A stretch of DNA of 64,000 bases from Zobellia nedashkovskayae (GCF_015330125.1 NZ_JADDXR010000002.1:4414685-4478684), one strand, 5' to 3'. Counted from the first letter of the stretch, positions 34,488 to 44,091 are shown. The notes: generated by a model from the sequence alone, not told the origin. A program made the numbers and translations.

Positions 34488-36140
34488 ATGTCAAAGCAAT
34501 TTTTGCAAATACACCCAGAAGATAATGTTCTGGCAGCCCTTACAGATATTTCTAAAGGTTCTGAAATTACACATAACCATGACAGCTTTCCGTTAACGGT
34601 TAACGTTAAGGCCAAACATAAGTTTACAACTGCCAACCTCAATGTTGGCGATAGCATTATTATGTACGGCTCATTGGTAGGCAAGGCTACAAAACCTATT
34701 GCCAAAGGCGAAACCATTACTACCGAAAATGTTGTGCATGCTTCTTCTGAATATGCTGTTAGTCAAGAAAAACTGAGCTGGACGGCACCGGATGTCAGCA
34801 AGTGGAAAGATGTTACCTTCAACGGATATCATAGAGCAGACGGAAGTGTGGGAACAGCCAATCATTGGCTGGTGATTCCTTTGGTTTTCTGTGAGAATAG
34901 AAATGTAGATGTAATGAAGTCTGCATTACTAGAAGCACTGGGTTACCACACCACTACCGATTTTGTAGTTGATACTGAAGTTCTTGTAAATCAATATAAA
35001 AACGGAGCTTCTGAAAATGACCTTCTTTCTTCGGACATTATTAAAACACCCGAAGAAATAAAACAGAATCGGACCTTCCCGAATGTTGATGGTATCAAAT
35101 TTTTGAACCATGACGGCGGTTGTGGCGGTATTCGTCAAGACTCAGAAACACTTTGTAATCTTTTGGCAGGGTACATTACCCACCCCAATACGGCAGGTGC
35201 TACCATTTTAAGTTTGGGTTGCCAAAATGCACAATTCAAATTATTAGAAGCCGCCATCGCTAAGCTCGACCCTAATTTTAAAAAACCACTTCAAATACTA
35301 GAACAACAAAAGAGTTCTAGTGAACGTCAGTTTATAGAAGAAGCGGTTAAAAAGACTTTTGTTGGGTTAATAGAAGCCAATAAAACGGAAAGAAAACCAG
35401 CTCCGCTTACCAAACTTGTTTTAGGTCTAGAATGTGGTGGTTCAGATGGTTTTTCAGGAATATCTGCAAATCCATCTTTAGGTTATGCCTCTGATTTGTT
35501 GGTTGGTTTAGGTGCTACTACTGTGCTTTCAGAATTTCCGGAACTGAATGGTGTGGAACAAGAACTCATCAACCGTTGTGAAACGAAAGAAAACGCAACC
35601 AAGTTTGCCAAATTAATGCGTGCTTATTCAGACAAGGCGGTTTCTGTTGGCTCTGGTTTTGAAAATAATCCATCCCCCGGGAACATTAAAGACGGACTTA
35701 TTACCGACGCTATGAAGTCTGCCGGTGCAGCAAAAAAAGGCGGTACAAGTCCTGTTACAGATGTACTGGATTACACAGAGCCCGTTAGAAAAAAAGGCCT
35801 CAACCTTTTATGTACTCCTGGTAATGACGTAGAAAGTACTACTGGTCTTGCCGGATCAGGTTGTAACGTAATCTGTTTTACAACAGGATTAGGTACACCT
35901 ACCGGGAACCCTATTGCTCCGGTCATTAAACTATCCAGCAACAACACGCTTAGTAGTCGCATGAAAGACATTATAGATTTTAATACCGGAACGGTAATTA
36001 CGGGAGAAGATACTATTGAAACAAAAGGTGAAGAGTTATTGGAATACATTATTAAAGTAGCAAGCGGAGAAATCATTCCTGCAGCGGTAAAACTAGGCCA
36101 AGAAGACTTTATTCCCTGGAAACGGGGCATATCGCTTTAA
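34488..36140 (+). CDS. uxaA: Altronate dehydratase
   Basis: A full-length 550-residue UxaA-family protein. The N-terminal SAF domain (about 1-95) is joined to the large dehydratase domain. Family motifs are present: NHDGGCGG near residue 205, LECGGSDGFSGISANPSLG near 315 and GNDVESTTGLAGSGCN near 445. It converts D-altronate to 2-keto-3-deoxy-D-gluconate in the cytoplasm. The substrate would be made by the UxaB encoded directly downstream. No uxaC (uronate isomerase) is in the window, so galacturonate is not the source. A gap of 51 bp separates it from the dehydrogenase gene. Confidence 0.93.
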   Translation: MSKQFLQIHPEDNVLAALTDISKGSEITHNHDSFPLTVNVKAKHKFTTANLNVGDSIIMYGSLVGKATKPIAKGETITTENVVHASSEYAVSQEKLSWTAPDVSKWKDVTFNGYHRADGSVGTANHWLVIPLVFCENRNVDVMKSALLEALGYHTTTDFVVDTEVLVNQYKNGASENDLLSSDIIKTPEEIKQNRTFPNVDGIKFLNHDGGCGGIRQDSETLCNLLAGYITHPNTAGATILSLGCQNAQFKLLEAAIAKLDPNFKKPLQILEQQKSSSERQFIEEAVKKTFVGLIEANKTERKPAPLTKLVLGLECGGSDGFSGISANPSLGYASDLLVGLGATTVLSEFPELNGVEQELINRCETKENATKFAKLMRAYSDKAVSVGSGFENNPSPGNIKDGLITDAMKSAGAAKKGGTSPVTDVLDYTEPVRKKGLNLLCTPGNDVESTTGLAGSGCNVICFTTGLGTPTGNPIAPVIKLSSNNTLSSRMKDIIDFNTGTVITGEDTIETKGEELLEYIIKVASGEIIPAAVKLGQEDFIPWKRGISL

Positions 36141-36179
36141 GTATCTCAACTAAATTTTAACTCAACAAACAGCTAATTA

Positions 36180-37628
36180 ATGCAAATTTTAAATCATACT
36201 ACCATACCAAATAGAGTGCAACGGCCATTGAAGGTTATGCAATTTGGCGGTGGAAACTTTTTACGTGCTTTTGTAGATTGGATGGTACACGTACTCAACC
36301 AAGAAACAAATTTTAATGGCGATATAGCCATTATAAAACCTACTGCTGGAGGTGATTATGCTGAATTAAAATCTCAAGACGGGCTTTTTACCGTTGTTCT
36401 TGATGGCATAAAAAACGGAAAGTTAGTTGCCGAAAAAACATTGATTACTGAAGTACAGGAGATAATTCACTCCTATAACGAATGGGCCGCTTATCTAAAA
36501 TTGGCCGAAAACGAAGACTTACGTTTTATCGTTTCAAATACAACCGAGGCCGGAATTAAATTCAATGCCGAAGACAAATTTGATGTTAACCCACCAAAAG
36601 AATTTCCTGCGAAATTAACGGTTTGGCTTTACCATCGTTACAAGCATTTTAAAGCAGACCCTTCAAAAGGATGCATATTACTTCCTTGTGAATTAATTGA
36701 AGACAACGGAGCTGCTTTGAAAAAAGCAGTTTTACAATATGCTGATCACTGGGGACTTGAAGATGGTTTTAAGAATTGGGTCAATACATCTAATCATTTT
36801 TGCAGCACATTGGTAGACCGTATTGTTTCTGGTTATCCTTCTGATCGTGCAAAAGAAATTGAGCAAGAACTGGATTATAAAGATGACCTTTTAGTTGCTG
36901 GTGAATACTATCACAGTTGGGTAATCCAAGCTAATGAAACCGTACAAAAAGAACTTCCGTTTGCTCAAACAAACCTTAACGCAGAATTCGTAGATGACCT
37001 TGCCCCGTACCGTGAGATGAAAGTTCGCATTCTGAACGGTGCTCATACTTCTATGGTTCCTGTTGGATATTTGGCAGGCATTCGTTTTGTAAAAGAGGCG
37101 ATGGAAAATGAAGAAGTAAGTAATTTTGTGGAAAGTCTTCTTTTAGAAGAAGCAGCAAAAACACTGGATTTTCCTGATGACGTAAAAAACAAATTCGTTG
37201 CAGATGTTCTTGACCGTTTTCGCAATCCACTTTTGAAACATCAACTTATCAGCATCTCTTTAAATAGCACTTCTAAATTTGTTGCTCGTTTATTACCTAC
37301 CCTAAAGGATTACTACAACGCACAAGGTAAGCTCCCAAAACGTATTGTTTTTGGACTTTCGGCTATGCTCCGTTTTTATAAAGGCGAGTTTGACGGTGAA
37401 AATATTGCTCTTAATGATGATAAGTCCGTACTGGATTTCTTTACATCAGAATGGCATAAAGTAGACGATGGCACTTCTAGTTTAGCTGCTTTTGTAAATA
37501 ATATCCTTAAAAACACCACTATTTGGGGTGAAGATTTAACCCAAATTGACGGCTTAACAAATAGTGTAGCCAAGAACATTGAAAATATTGAAGCAGATGG
37601 AGTTGCTGTCTGCTTAAAAAACTTATAA
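36180..37628 (+). CDS. uxaB: Tagaturonate reductase (altronate oxidoreductase)
   Basis: A 482-residue mannitol dehydrogenase-family protein. The N-terminal nucleotide-binding motif is FGGGNFLRAF near residue 22, and the catalytic segment KVRILNGAHTS near 281 carries the Lys, Asn and His of the family. It reduces D-tagaturonate to D-altronate with NADH. It connects the C5 oxidation by the LgoD-like enzyme to dehydration by UxaA; the two redox steps together are NAD-balanced. Length matches E. coli UxaB. Confidence 0.93.
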   Translation: MQILNHTTIPNRVQRPLKVMQFGGGNFLRAFVDWMVHVLNQETNFNGDIAIIKPTAGGDYAELKSQDGLFTVVLDGIKNGKLVAEKTLITEVQEIIHSYNEWAAYLKLAENEDLRFIVSNTTEAGIKFNAEDKFDVNPPKEFPAKLTVWLYHRYKHFKADPSKGCILLPCELIEDNGAALKKAVLQYADHWGLEDGFKNWVNTSNHFCSTLVDRIVSGYPSDRAKEIEQELDYKDDLLVAGEYYHSWVIQANETVQKELPFAQTNLNAEFVDDLAPYREMKVRILNGAHTSMVPVGYLAGIRFVKEAMENEEVSNFVESLLLEEAAKTLDFPDDVKNKFVADVLDRFRNPLLKHQLISISLNSTSKFVARLLPTLKDYYNAQGKLPKRIVFGLSAMLRFYKGEFDGENIALNDDKSVLDFFTSEWHKVDDGTSSLAAFVNNILKNTTIWGEDLTQIDGLTNSVAKNIENIEADGVAVCLKNL

Positions 37629-37654
37629 TCCAATCCGGTTTTAAAAATTAAAAA

Positions 37655-38482
37655 ATGACAATAGATAGCCACCAACATTTTTGGCATTACGAACCAATTA
37701 AACATTCTTGGCTCGATGAGAGCATGTCCGTCATTCGGAAAGATTTTCTTCCGGAAGACTTACAACAAGTGTATCAAAAAAATCAGATAGATGGTTGTGT
37801 TGCCGTGCAAGCGGACCAAACTCTTGAGGAAACCGATTTTTTATTGGATTTGGCTAAAAAGAATTCCTTTATAAAAGGTGTTGTGGGCTGGGCAGACCTT
37901 AGAGCAGATAATATTGATTCTATTTTAAAAAAATACAGCTCCGATAAAAATCTAAAAGGGTGGCGACATGTGGTTCAAGATGAAACTGATCCTAATTTCT
38001 TACTTCGCCCTAACTTTTTAAGGGGAATCAGTTTACTGGAAAAATACAATCACACGTATGACATTTTAGTTTTCCCCCATCAATTGGGATCTGTGTTAGA
38101 GTTCGTTAAAAGATTTCCAAATCAAAAATTTGTCATAGACCATATTGCCAAACCCTTTATAAAAGAAGGTTTTTATGAGGGTTGGGCCGTATTAATGAAA
38201 GAAATAGGCAAACATGAAAATGTATATTGTAAACTTTCTGGAATGATTACGGAGGCTGATTACAATACGTGGACGGCAGAACAATTACACCCATACATGA
38301 GCTTAACACTTGAAGCCTTTGGCGCAGAGCGGACTATGTTCGGTTCAGATTGGCCTGTGTGCCTGGTAGCTGGAAATTATGGGCAAGTAAAGGGTCTTGT
38401 TACCAAGTTCATTTCAACTCTTTCCAGCCAAGATCAAGATATGATTATGGGCAAGAATGCAAAGGAATTCTATAGTTTATAA
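37655..38482 (+). CDS. Sugar lactonase of the amidohydrolase superfamily (cog3618), L-galactono/L-fucono-lactonase
   Basis: A 275-residue TIM-barrel protein with the metal-dependent amidohydrolase signatures DSHQHFWHYEP at the N-terminus, FVIDHIAKP near residue 165 and GSDWPV near 230. The cog3618 group includes L-fucono-1,5-lactonase and L-galactono-1,5-lactonase. It would open the lactone formed by the SDR dehydrogenase encoded next (38559-39353), giving L-galactonate. No signal peptide, hence cytoplasmic. L-rhamnonolactone is a less likely substrate. Confidence 0.85.
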   Translation: MTIDSHQHFWHYEPIKHSWLDESMSVIRKDFLPEDLQQVYQKNQIDGCVAVQADQTLEETDFLLDLAKKNSFIKGVVGWADLRADNIDSILKKYSSDKNLKGWRHVVQDETDPNFLLRPNFLRGISLLEKYNHTYDILVFPHQLGSVLEFVKRFPNQKFVIDHIAKPFIKEGFYEGWAVLMKEIGKHENVYCKLSGMITEADYNTWTAEQLHPYMSLTLEAFGAERTMFGSDWPVCLVAGNYGQVKGLVTKFISTLSSQDQDMIMGKNAKEFYSL

Positions 38483-38558
38483 ACCAAAATTGTTCGGTAA
38501 TACTGCGTGTTTCACTGCCGGTAAATACCCGTTACAATATTTAAAATAAGAGAACCAA

Positions 38559-39353
38559 ATGGATTTAAATTTAAAAGGAAAAGTAGTCGTAATTAGCGGA
38601 GCTGCCGGAAAGGAAGGAAGTATAGGAGAAACCATCCTACAACGTTTAGCAGAAGAAGGTGCTATACCAGCTGTCATTGATCGTAACGCCCGTGGTTTTG
38701 GTTACGTTGAGGCTATTCAGAAAAAAGGCATCGATGCAATCTTTTGCCAGACCGATGTAACCAATCCTGACCAGATTGAAAGTGCCGTAAAAACAATTGC
38801 CAAAAAATATGGCCGTATAGACGTAGTCATAAATAACGTTGGTGTTAATGATGGTGTTGGTCTGGATGCTAGCTACGAGGAGTTTATGGATTCTCTTAAA
38901 CTGAATATGGTGAGCTATTTTCTTATTGTAAAACATGCACTACCCTTCCTTATAAAATCAAAAGGAAACATTTTGAACATTGGTTCCAAAGTGGCCTTAA
39001 CCGGGCAAGGCAGAACCTCAGGTTATGCTGCTTCTAAAGGTGGTGTTTTAGGTCTTACGCGTGAGTGGGCCGTAGACTTAATTAAACATGACATTCGTTC
39101 TAACGCAATTATAATTGCCGAAAGTTGGACGCCATCTTACGACACATGGATTAGAACATTGCCAAATGGGGAAGAAAAACTACAGTCTATTGTAAAGAAA
39201 ATTCCTTTGGAAAATAGAATGACCAGTACGAATGAAATAGCGGATACTTGTTTATTCACTATTTCGGATAGGTCTTCGCATACTACTGGTCAGTTTATTT
39301 TTGTAGACGGCGGATATGTACATCTGGACCGTTCTTTATTGACTGAAGATTAA
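38559..39353 (+). CDS. SDR aldose dehydrogenase, candidate L-galactose/L-fucose 1-dehydrogenase
   Basis: A 264-residue short-chain dehydrogenase. The nucleotide motif is stretched (SGAAGKEGSIG, about 13-23) compared with the usual TGxxxGIG. NNVG lies near 93 and the YAASK catalytic pair near 157. It differs from the KduD-like SDR at 7624-8394. Between a lactonase gene and a FucP-like importer, the expected reaction is oxidation of L-galactose (and perhaps L-fucose) at C1 to the lactone. A role as a later keto-acid dehydrogenase of fucose catabolism cannot be excluded from sequence alone. Confidence 0.8.
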   Translation: MDLNLKGKVVVISGAAGKEGSIGETILQRLAEEGAIPAVIDRNARGFGYVEAIQKKGIDAIFCQTDVTNPDQIESAVKTIAKKYGRIDVVINNVGVNDGVGLDASYEEFMDSLKLNMVSYFLIVKHALPFLIKSKGNILNIGSKVALTGQGRTSGYAASKGGVLGLTREWAVDLIKHDIRSNAIIIAESWTPSYDTWIRTLPNGEEKLQSIVKKIPLENRMTSTNEIADTCLFTISDRSSHTTGQFIFVDGGYVHLDRSLLTED

Positions 39354-39378
39354 AACCGACCCACTTTAAAATAAACCA

Positions 39379-40722
39379 ATGACAAAAAACACCAAAATAC
39401 CTGTAGTACCAACGAACTTGCTGGTACCCTTCATAGCTGCAACCTCTATTTTTGCGCTTTGGGGTTTTGCCAACGATTTGACCAATCCAATGGTTTCTGC
39501 CTTTAAAAAAGTAATGATTCTCTCTAATGAAGAAGCTTACAACGTACAGTTCGCATTTTATTTCGGGTATGGTGTAATGGCGATTCCCGCCGCATTGTTC
39601 ATTCGTAAATTCAGTTATAAATCAGGATTATTGCTTGGTTTGGCACTCTATGCATTAGGTGCCATTCTATTTTATCCTGCAGCTGAAAACGGTTCTTACA
39701 CCTATTTTCTAATCTCCCTTTTTGTAATCACTTGTGGTTTGGGTTTTTTGGAAACTACTTCCAATCCCTTAATTCTTTCCATGGGAGACAAGGAAACAGC
39801 TACACAGAGATTGAATTTGGCGCAATCCTTCAACCCAATTGGCTCACTAACAGGTATGCTTATTGCCAAATTTGTAGTATTGGACAGAATACTCTCAGCA
39901 GATTATGCAGATAGTTCTGAAATTGTAGCACTCGGAGCAGAAAAAGCCGCAGAGATAAAGGCTTTTGATTTAAATATTATAAGCGGTCCCTACATTGCAG
40001 TAGGTGTTTTTGTAGCCTTAGTATTCTTGGTTATTTGGAAAACTAAAATACCGGCCATGGTCATGGGAGACCATTTATCCATTAAAGAATCTTTAGACCG
40101 TATTTTTAAGAGCAAAACTTTTGTACTGGGTGTAGTAGCGCAAATGTTCTATGTAGGTGCTCAGATTATGTGCTGGACAGCCATTTTTCAATTGGTAGAA
40201 TATTTAAACGAATCACAAAATTTAGGAGTAGATGCTACCTGGTGGAACATTACTGCCATGGTATCTTTTGTTGTTACCCGCTTTATTGGTACGGCATTGA
40301 TGAAAAAAATAAATCCCGCTAAAATGTTAGCCTATTTTGGTCTGGCCGCTGCACTAATGTGTGCTGGTATCATAATGACCTCTGGCATACTAAGCTTGGT
40401 GTTTTTAGTATTTGTTTCTGTATTCATGTCCATCATGTTCCCTACTATCTACGGTCTTGCACTTAAGGATATGGGTGAAGAAGCCAAACTGGCTTCATCC
40501 GGACTTATTATGGCCATTGTAGGAGGTGCTTTTTTACCAAAGCTACAAGCTAGTATAATGGATTTTGGAGATACCGTAAACGGACAAGAAGTTTTTGGCG
40601 ACAAAATAGCAGGAAACATTACAGAAATTCATTTTTCGTTCTTGTTGCCTATGATATGTCTTCTTTTTGTTGCATTTTACGGCATGTACGCTTATAAAGT
40701 AACCAAAACTAAAATTGCTTAA
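39379..40722 (+). CDS. fucP: FucP-like L-fucose/L-galactose:H+ symporter
   Basis: A 447-residue major facilitator protein with 12 predicted membrane segments. It shows strong FucP features: FALWGFANDLTNPMVSAF near residue 25, FGYG, LNLAQSFNPIGS and the Glu in GFLETTSNP. The position corresponding to Asp46 of E. coli FucP (NNLND) reads Asn here (NDLTN), with an Asp three residues earlier. It imports a 6-deoxy or 6-hydroxy L-galactose across the inner membrane. E. coli FucP also accepts L-galactose, so the operon context fits. The stop is followed by the mutarotase start after 4 bp. Confidence 0.92.
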   Translation: MTKNTKIPVVPTNLLVPFIAATSIFALWGFANDLTNPMVSAFKKVMILSNEEAYNVQFAFYFGYGVMAIPAALFIRKFSYKSGLLLGLALYALGAILFYPAAENGSYTYFLISLFVITCGLGFLETTSNPLILSMGDKETATQRLNLAQSFNPIGSLTGMLIAKFVVLDRILSADYADSSEIVALGAEKAAEIKAFDLNIISGPYIAVGVFVALVFLVIWKTKIPAMVMGDHLSIKESLDRIFKSKTFVLGVVAQMFYVGAQIMCWTAIFQLVEYLNESQNLGVDATWWNITAMVSFVVTRFIGTALMKKINPAKMLAYFGLAAALMCAGIIMTSGILSLVFLVFVSVFMSIMFPTIYGLALKDMGEEAKLASSGLIMAIVGGAFLPKLQASIMDFGDTVNGQEVFGDKIAGNITEIHFSFLLPMICLLFVAFYGMYAYKVTKTKIA

Positions 40723-40726
40723 TACC

Positions 40727-41068
40727 ATGCAAACAAAAAGATATTGTTACTCTTGTGATCTTAAAGACGATCCTAAACTTATTGCTGAATACAAAGAATA
40801 CCATGCTGCCGGTAACGCCAGACCAGCTATAACTAAAAGCATTAAAGATGCCGGTATTGTAGATATGCAGATTTTCCTGACCGGAAACCGCATGTTTATG
40901 ATTATGGAAGTTGATGAAACATTTGATGCGAAAAGAAAAGCTGATATGGATGCCAGCAACCCAGCTGTACAAGAATGGGAGCAGCTGATGTGGAAGTACC
41001 AACAAGGTCTTCCTTGGGCTAAAAATGGAGAAAAATGGATTGAATTAGAGCGTATTTTTAAACTCTAA
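40727..41068 (+). CDS. L-sugar mutarotase of the RhaM family (DUF718)
   Basis: A 113-residue protein starting at the ATG at 40727, 4 bp after the fucP stop; a TTG at 40715 would overlap fucP and is less likely. It shows the ferredoxin-like fold signature of L-rhamnose mutarotase (ITKSIKDAGIVDMQIFL; NRMFMIMEVDETFD; PWAKNGEKWIELERIF). Such proteins interconvert anomers of L-rhamnose or L-fucose. In this operon L-galactose or L-fucose anomer exchange before dehydrogenation is the likely role. It is the last gene of the operon. Confidence 0.88.
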   Translation: MQTKRYCYSCDLKDDPKLIAEYKEYHAAGNARPAITKSIKDAGIVDMQIFLTGNRMFMIMEVDETFDAKRKADMDASNPAVQEWEQLMWKYQQGLPWAKNGEKWIELERIFKL

Positions 41069-41084
41069 TACCATTTTTATATAA

Positions 41085-41128
41085 ATTAAAAGGAGCCTAG
41101 TTAAAGTTTTAACTAGGCTCCTTTTTTT
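41085..41128. terminator. Bidirectional terminator between converging operons
   Basis: The stem AGGAGCCTAGTT (41091-41102) / AACTAGGCTCCT (41111-41122) is flanked by T8 on the right and by an A-rich stretch on the left. It ends the L-galactose operon (plus) and the sulfatase operon (minus, stop at 41146). Confidence 0.88.
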
Positions 41129-41145
41129 TGGGTAACGTTACTTAC

Positions 41146-42825
41146 TTAATCTTCCCAATGTTCGTCTATAACTTTTTGAATGTGTGGATATTTTTCATCT
41201 GTCTCATTCAAATCTTTACGGAGTTTCAATAATTCCTTCTTCAATTCGGCTATAGTTTCTGCATACTCAGGATCAGCATATGCATTGTTCATTTCCTTAG
41301 GGTCTTTCTTTAAATCATAAAACTCCCACGCTGCAGGTGTATCCGTATCAAAATCATTACCCCAGTTTTCTTTATCCCATTTTGCATTTGGATCACTCGT
41401 GTCAACATAGTACTTTCCATAGAAAAAGATAAGCTTGTGATCTTTGGTGCGCACTCCAAAGTGAGCTGGATTTTGATGACGGTGTGCCATGTGCATCCAA
41501 TACCTGTAGTAAGTGGACTTCTGCCAATCTGCCGGCTCCTCGCCTGTTTCTAGGATTGCTTTAAAGCTTTTTCCTTGCATATAATCAGGCGTGCTTCCGC
41601 CAGCCAATTCAATAAGCGTAGGTGCAAAATCTGTATTATTGATTATAGCATCGGTGCGGGTTCCTGCTTTTATTTTTTCAGGGTAACGAACAAAGAAAGG
41701 CATTCGCATAGATTCTTCATACATCCATCTTTTATCAATAAAATCATGTTCACCAAGCATAAAACCTTGATCTCCGGTATAAACAATTATAGTATTGTCC
41801 ATAAGACCTGCAGCCTCTAAATAACCCATCAAACGTTTTACGTTATCATCAACACCTTTTACACAACGTAAATATTTCTTTACATAATCTTGGTATACTT
41901 TACTGGTATATTTTTTTTCTTCATCATCCATCTCCCACTTCACATACTCTTCAGGGCGAATTTTATCCGCATCACGGTAAGCGCGGTGGATTGAGCTATC
42001 TACATAAATGTTCATTGCCTGGTTACGAATCAAGTTTCTGTGCGATACAGATGAACCTATTATTCTCGTTAAAGAATCGTTATTACCACGTGTGGCAATA
42101 GAACCGTTGTTTCCTCTTTCGTACAAACTTTCTGGTTCTGGAATAAAGGTATCTTCCAAATACTCTTCGTAACGAGGAGCATTTTCAAAATCATCATGAG
42201 GTGCTTTAAACTGATGCACTAAAAAGAAAGGTTTGTTAGGGTCTCTTTCGTTCTTTAACCAATCCAAAGAAATATCGGTAACCATGTCAGAAGAATGTCC
42301 TTTTGTTTCTACCGTATTCTTTGGCCATGGCTTATCACCACGAACCCTGAACTCAGGATCAAAATATTTTCCTTGACCAGGTAAAACCTTGTAATAGTCA
42401 AAAGCTGCAGGCTCTTCCTTTAGGTGCCATTTACCAACAACAGCGGTTTGGTAACCTAATTTTTTCATTTCAATTGGAAGAAACTGGCGAGCTGGTTCAA
42501 TACGACCATCCAAATCTAAAACTCCGTTTAATTGGGAGTTCTGACCCGTAATAATCGCTGCGCGACTAGGTGTACAGATTGAATTACTTACGAAGCAATT
42601 GTCAAAGATGATACCTTCCATGGCAATCTTATCCAATGTTGGTGTAGGGTTCAATTTTGCCAACCGGCTACCATAGATTCCAAAACCTTGGGTAGTATGG
42701 TCATCGGCCATAATGTAAATGATATTCGGTTTTTTTTCGGTGATTACCGCCTTCTCTTCTTTACAAGAAGAAAACACAATAAGCAACAAAAGAGCATACA
42801 GTACATTGTTCTTTTTGTAGCGCAT
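41146..42825 (-). CDS. S1 family sulfatase lipoprotein, S1_11-like
   Basis: A 559-residue sulfatase with lipobox FSSC (C21). Metal ligands ADDHT lie at about 40-44 and the formylglycine site is C84 in CTPSR. The region YTGDQGFMLGEHDFIDKRWMYEES (in two overlapping parts) is typical of the 6-O-sulfatase-like group that includes S1_11. A porphyran L-galactose-6-sulfate sulfatase of S1_11 is known from a gut Bacteroides, which makes this the best candidate for L-galactose-6-sulfate here (inference). It is the last gene of an operon with an NHL, a DUF1501 and a DUF1553 gene. Confidence 0.88.
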   Translation of the reverse strand: MRYKKNNVLYALLLLIVFSSCKEEKAVITEKKPNIIYIMADDHTTQGFGIYGSRLAKLNPTPTLDKIAMEGIIFDNCFVSNSICTPSRAAIITGQNSQLNGVLDLDGRIEPARQFLPIEMKKLGYQTAVVGKWHLKEEPAAFDYYKVLPGQGKYFDPEFRVRGDKPWPKNTVETKGHSSDMVTDISLDWLKNERDPNKPFFLVHQFKAPHDDFENAPRYEEYLEDTFIPEPESLYERGNNGSIATRGNNDSLTRIIGSSVSHRNLIRNQAMNIYVDSSIHRAYRDADKIRPEEYVKWEMDDEEKKYTSKVYQDYVKKYLRCVKGVDDNVKRLMGYLEAAGLMDNTIIVYTGDQGFMLGEHDFIDKRWMYEESMRMPFFVRYPEKIKAGTRTDAIINNTDFAPTLIELAGGSTPDYMQGKSFKAILETGEEPADWQKSTYYRYWMHMAHRHQNPAHFGVRTKDHKLIFFYGKYYVDTSDPNAKWDKENWGNDFDTDTPAAWEFYDLKKDPKEMNNAYADPEYAETIAELKKELLKLRKDLNETDEKYPHIQKVIDEHWED

Positions 42826-42987
42826 TTAACTTTTGAATTATGTTAATAAGAGTTTGATCAAAGTCGTAGACTTTAGTCTGAAAATTACGCATATTAAAAA
42901 GAGAGGAATAAAAGAAATGATCAATTATTGGCAACAAATGTCTTTAATTAAGCTTCCAAAATCTGATTAATTATAAAGCTTCAGTAG

Positions 42988-44091
42988 TTACACCCTTTCT
43001 AATTTAATAGGCGCTGTTCTGTTAGCGTTCCATTGGCATACGTAAAGATTCTTATCCTCATCAACAAAAACATCGTGCCCGTGGTTAAAAACAGCATTTT
43101 TGGACTGATACATTTGCTGAAGTTTACCATTTTTATATTCTGGGGCATCTCCTCCAGGGTTAGAAACTACTTTGTTCTCGCCGTCCATAATGGTTACAAA
43201 ACCAGAATCGTTAAAACGGTTACCCTGTTTGTTCTCTGACCAACATACACCTGCATATACGTTATCATCATCTAGAACCGGTCTACAAACATAAGCTCCT
43301 GGCAATTCTACGGTTTTAATAAACTTACCATCTAAAGTGAAAAATTTAAAGCTTTTATCTGAACGTGAAGTAACAATTAAAACTGGATTTTGTTTGTCTC
43401 GGTAATCTACCGCTACACCGTGAGCGTTATGTAAATTGTAATTTTTATCACTGTTATCGTGACCACCCCATTTACGAATAAACTCTCCTTTATGATTAAA
43501 TTGAAGAATAAAGTCAGAACCATAACCATCAGCAACATAGATATCCCCATTAGGACCTATTGCTGTTTCTGTGGGCAAATATTCTTGCTCTTGGGTATAA
43601 ACACCAATGGTATGTGGATCAGGTAAATTGAATAAAAGTCGCCCATCAACGGTGGTCTTACTTACAATACCGGCTTGTTTACTCCATTTACCAGTACGGT
43701 CTACAAACCACCCGCAGTCCACAACGTATAACATGTCCTCACCACCTTCATCATGAAGTGTAAGCCCGTGCCCTCCAGGATAACGTGTACCCCAATAATC
43801 AAGTAATTTTCCAGATTTATCAAAAACTAAAATATTGTTATCCGTATGGTCTCCTAACATAATAAGCCTCCCCTTACTGTCCATCTGCATTTCGTGACAG
43901 TTTAATATAGGGTTATGAGCTACTGACATTTTCGCCCAGTCTTTAACCACTTTATACTTAAAATCACCATGACCTATAATTTGTTCTTCCATTACACTTT
44001 TCTTCAAAATATTAAAACCGAAAGATGATGCAGTTGACAAAGCAGCAGCGCCTAAGACAGATTTTTTAAGAAAACTTCTTCTTTTGGTCAT
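42988..44091 (-). CDS. Tat-exported NHL/six-bladed beta-propeller protein
   Basis: A 367-residue protein with a twin-arginine signal (KRRSFLKKSVLG at the N-terminus). The rest is made of NHL-like blades (LYVVDCGWFVD; ETAIGPNGDIYVADGYGSD; HGVAVDYRDKQNP; FFTLDGKFIKTV). It resembles propellers of the peptidyl-hydroxyglycine lyase type, but I cannot name a reaction. Export in folded form, together with the Tat-dependent DUF1501 protein encoded 59 bp upstream, hints at a periplasmic complex. Function unknown. Confidence 0.78.
   Translation of the reverse strand: MTKRRSFLKKSVLGAAALSTASSFGFNILKKSVMEEQIIGHGDFKYKVVKDWAKMSVAHNPILNCHEMQMDSKGRLIMLGDHTDNNILVFDKSGKLLDYWGTRYPGGHGLTLHDEGGEDMLYVVDCGWFVDRTGKWSKQAGIVSKTTVDGRLLFNLPDPHTIGVYTQEQEYLPTETAIGPNGDIYVADGYGSDFILQFNHKGEFIRKWGGHDNSDKNYNLHNAHGVAVDYRDKQNPVLIVTSRSDKSFKFFTLDGKFIKTVELPGAYVCRPVLDDDNVYAGVCWSENKQGNRFNDSGFVTIMDGENKVVSNPGGDAPEYKNGKLQQMYQSKNAVFNHGHDVFVDEDKNLYVCQWNANRTAPIKLERV

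Noticed and set aside
34488..37628. Reading uxaA/uxaB as galacturonate catabolism
   Set aside because: No uxaC isomerase, pectinase or uronate transporter is in the window, while an L-galactonate 5-dehydrogenase gene is directly upstream.
33420..41068. Reading the operon as a plain L-fucose degradation cluster
   Set aside because: UxaA, UxaB and the LgoD-like dehydrogenase handle L-galactonate-derived acids and have no place in the known fuconate route; no fucose isomerase, kinase or aldolase is present. L-fucose may still be a side substrate.
40715..41068. Mutarotase start at 40715
   Set aside because: It is a TTG that would overlap fucP; the ATG at 40727 gives the family's usual N-terminus.
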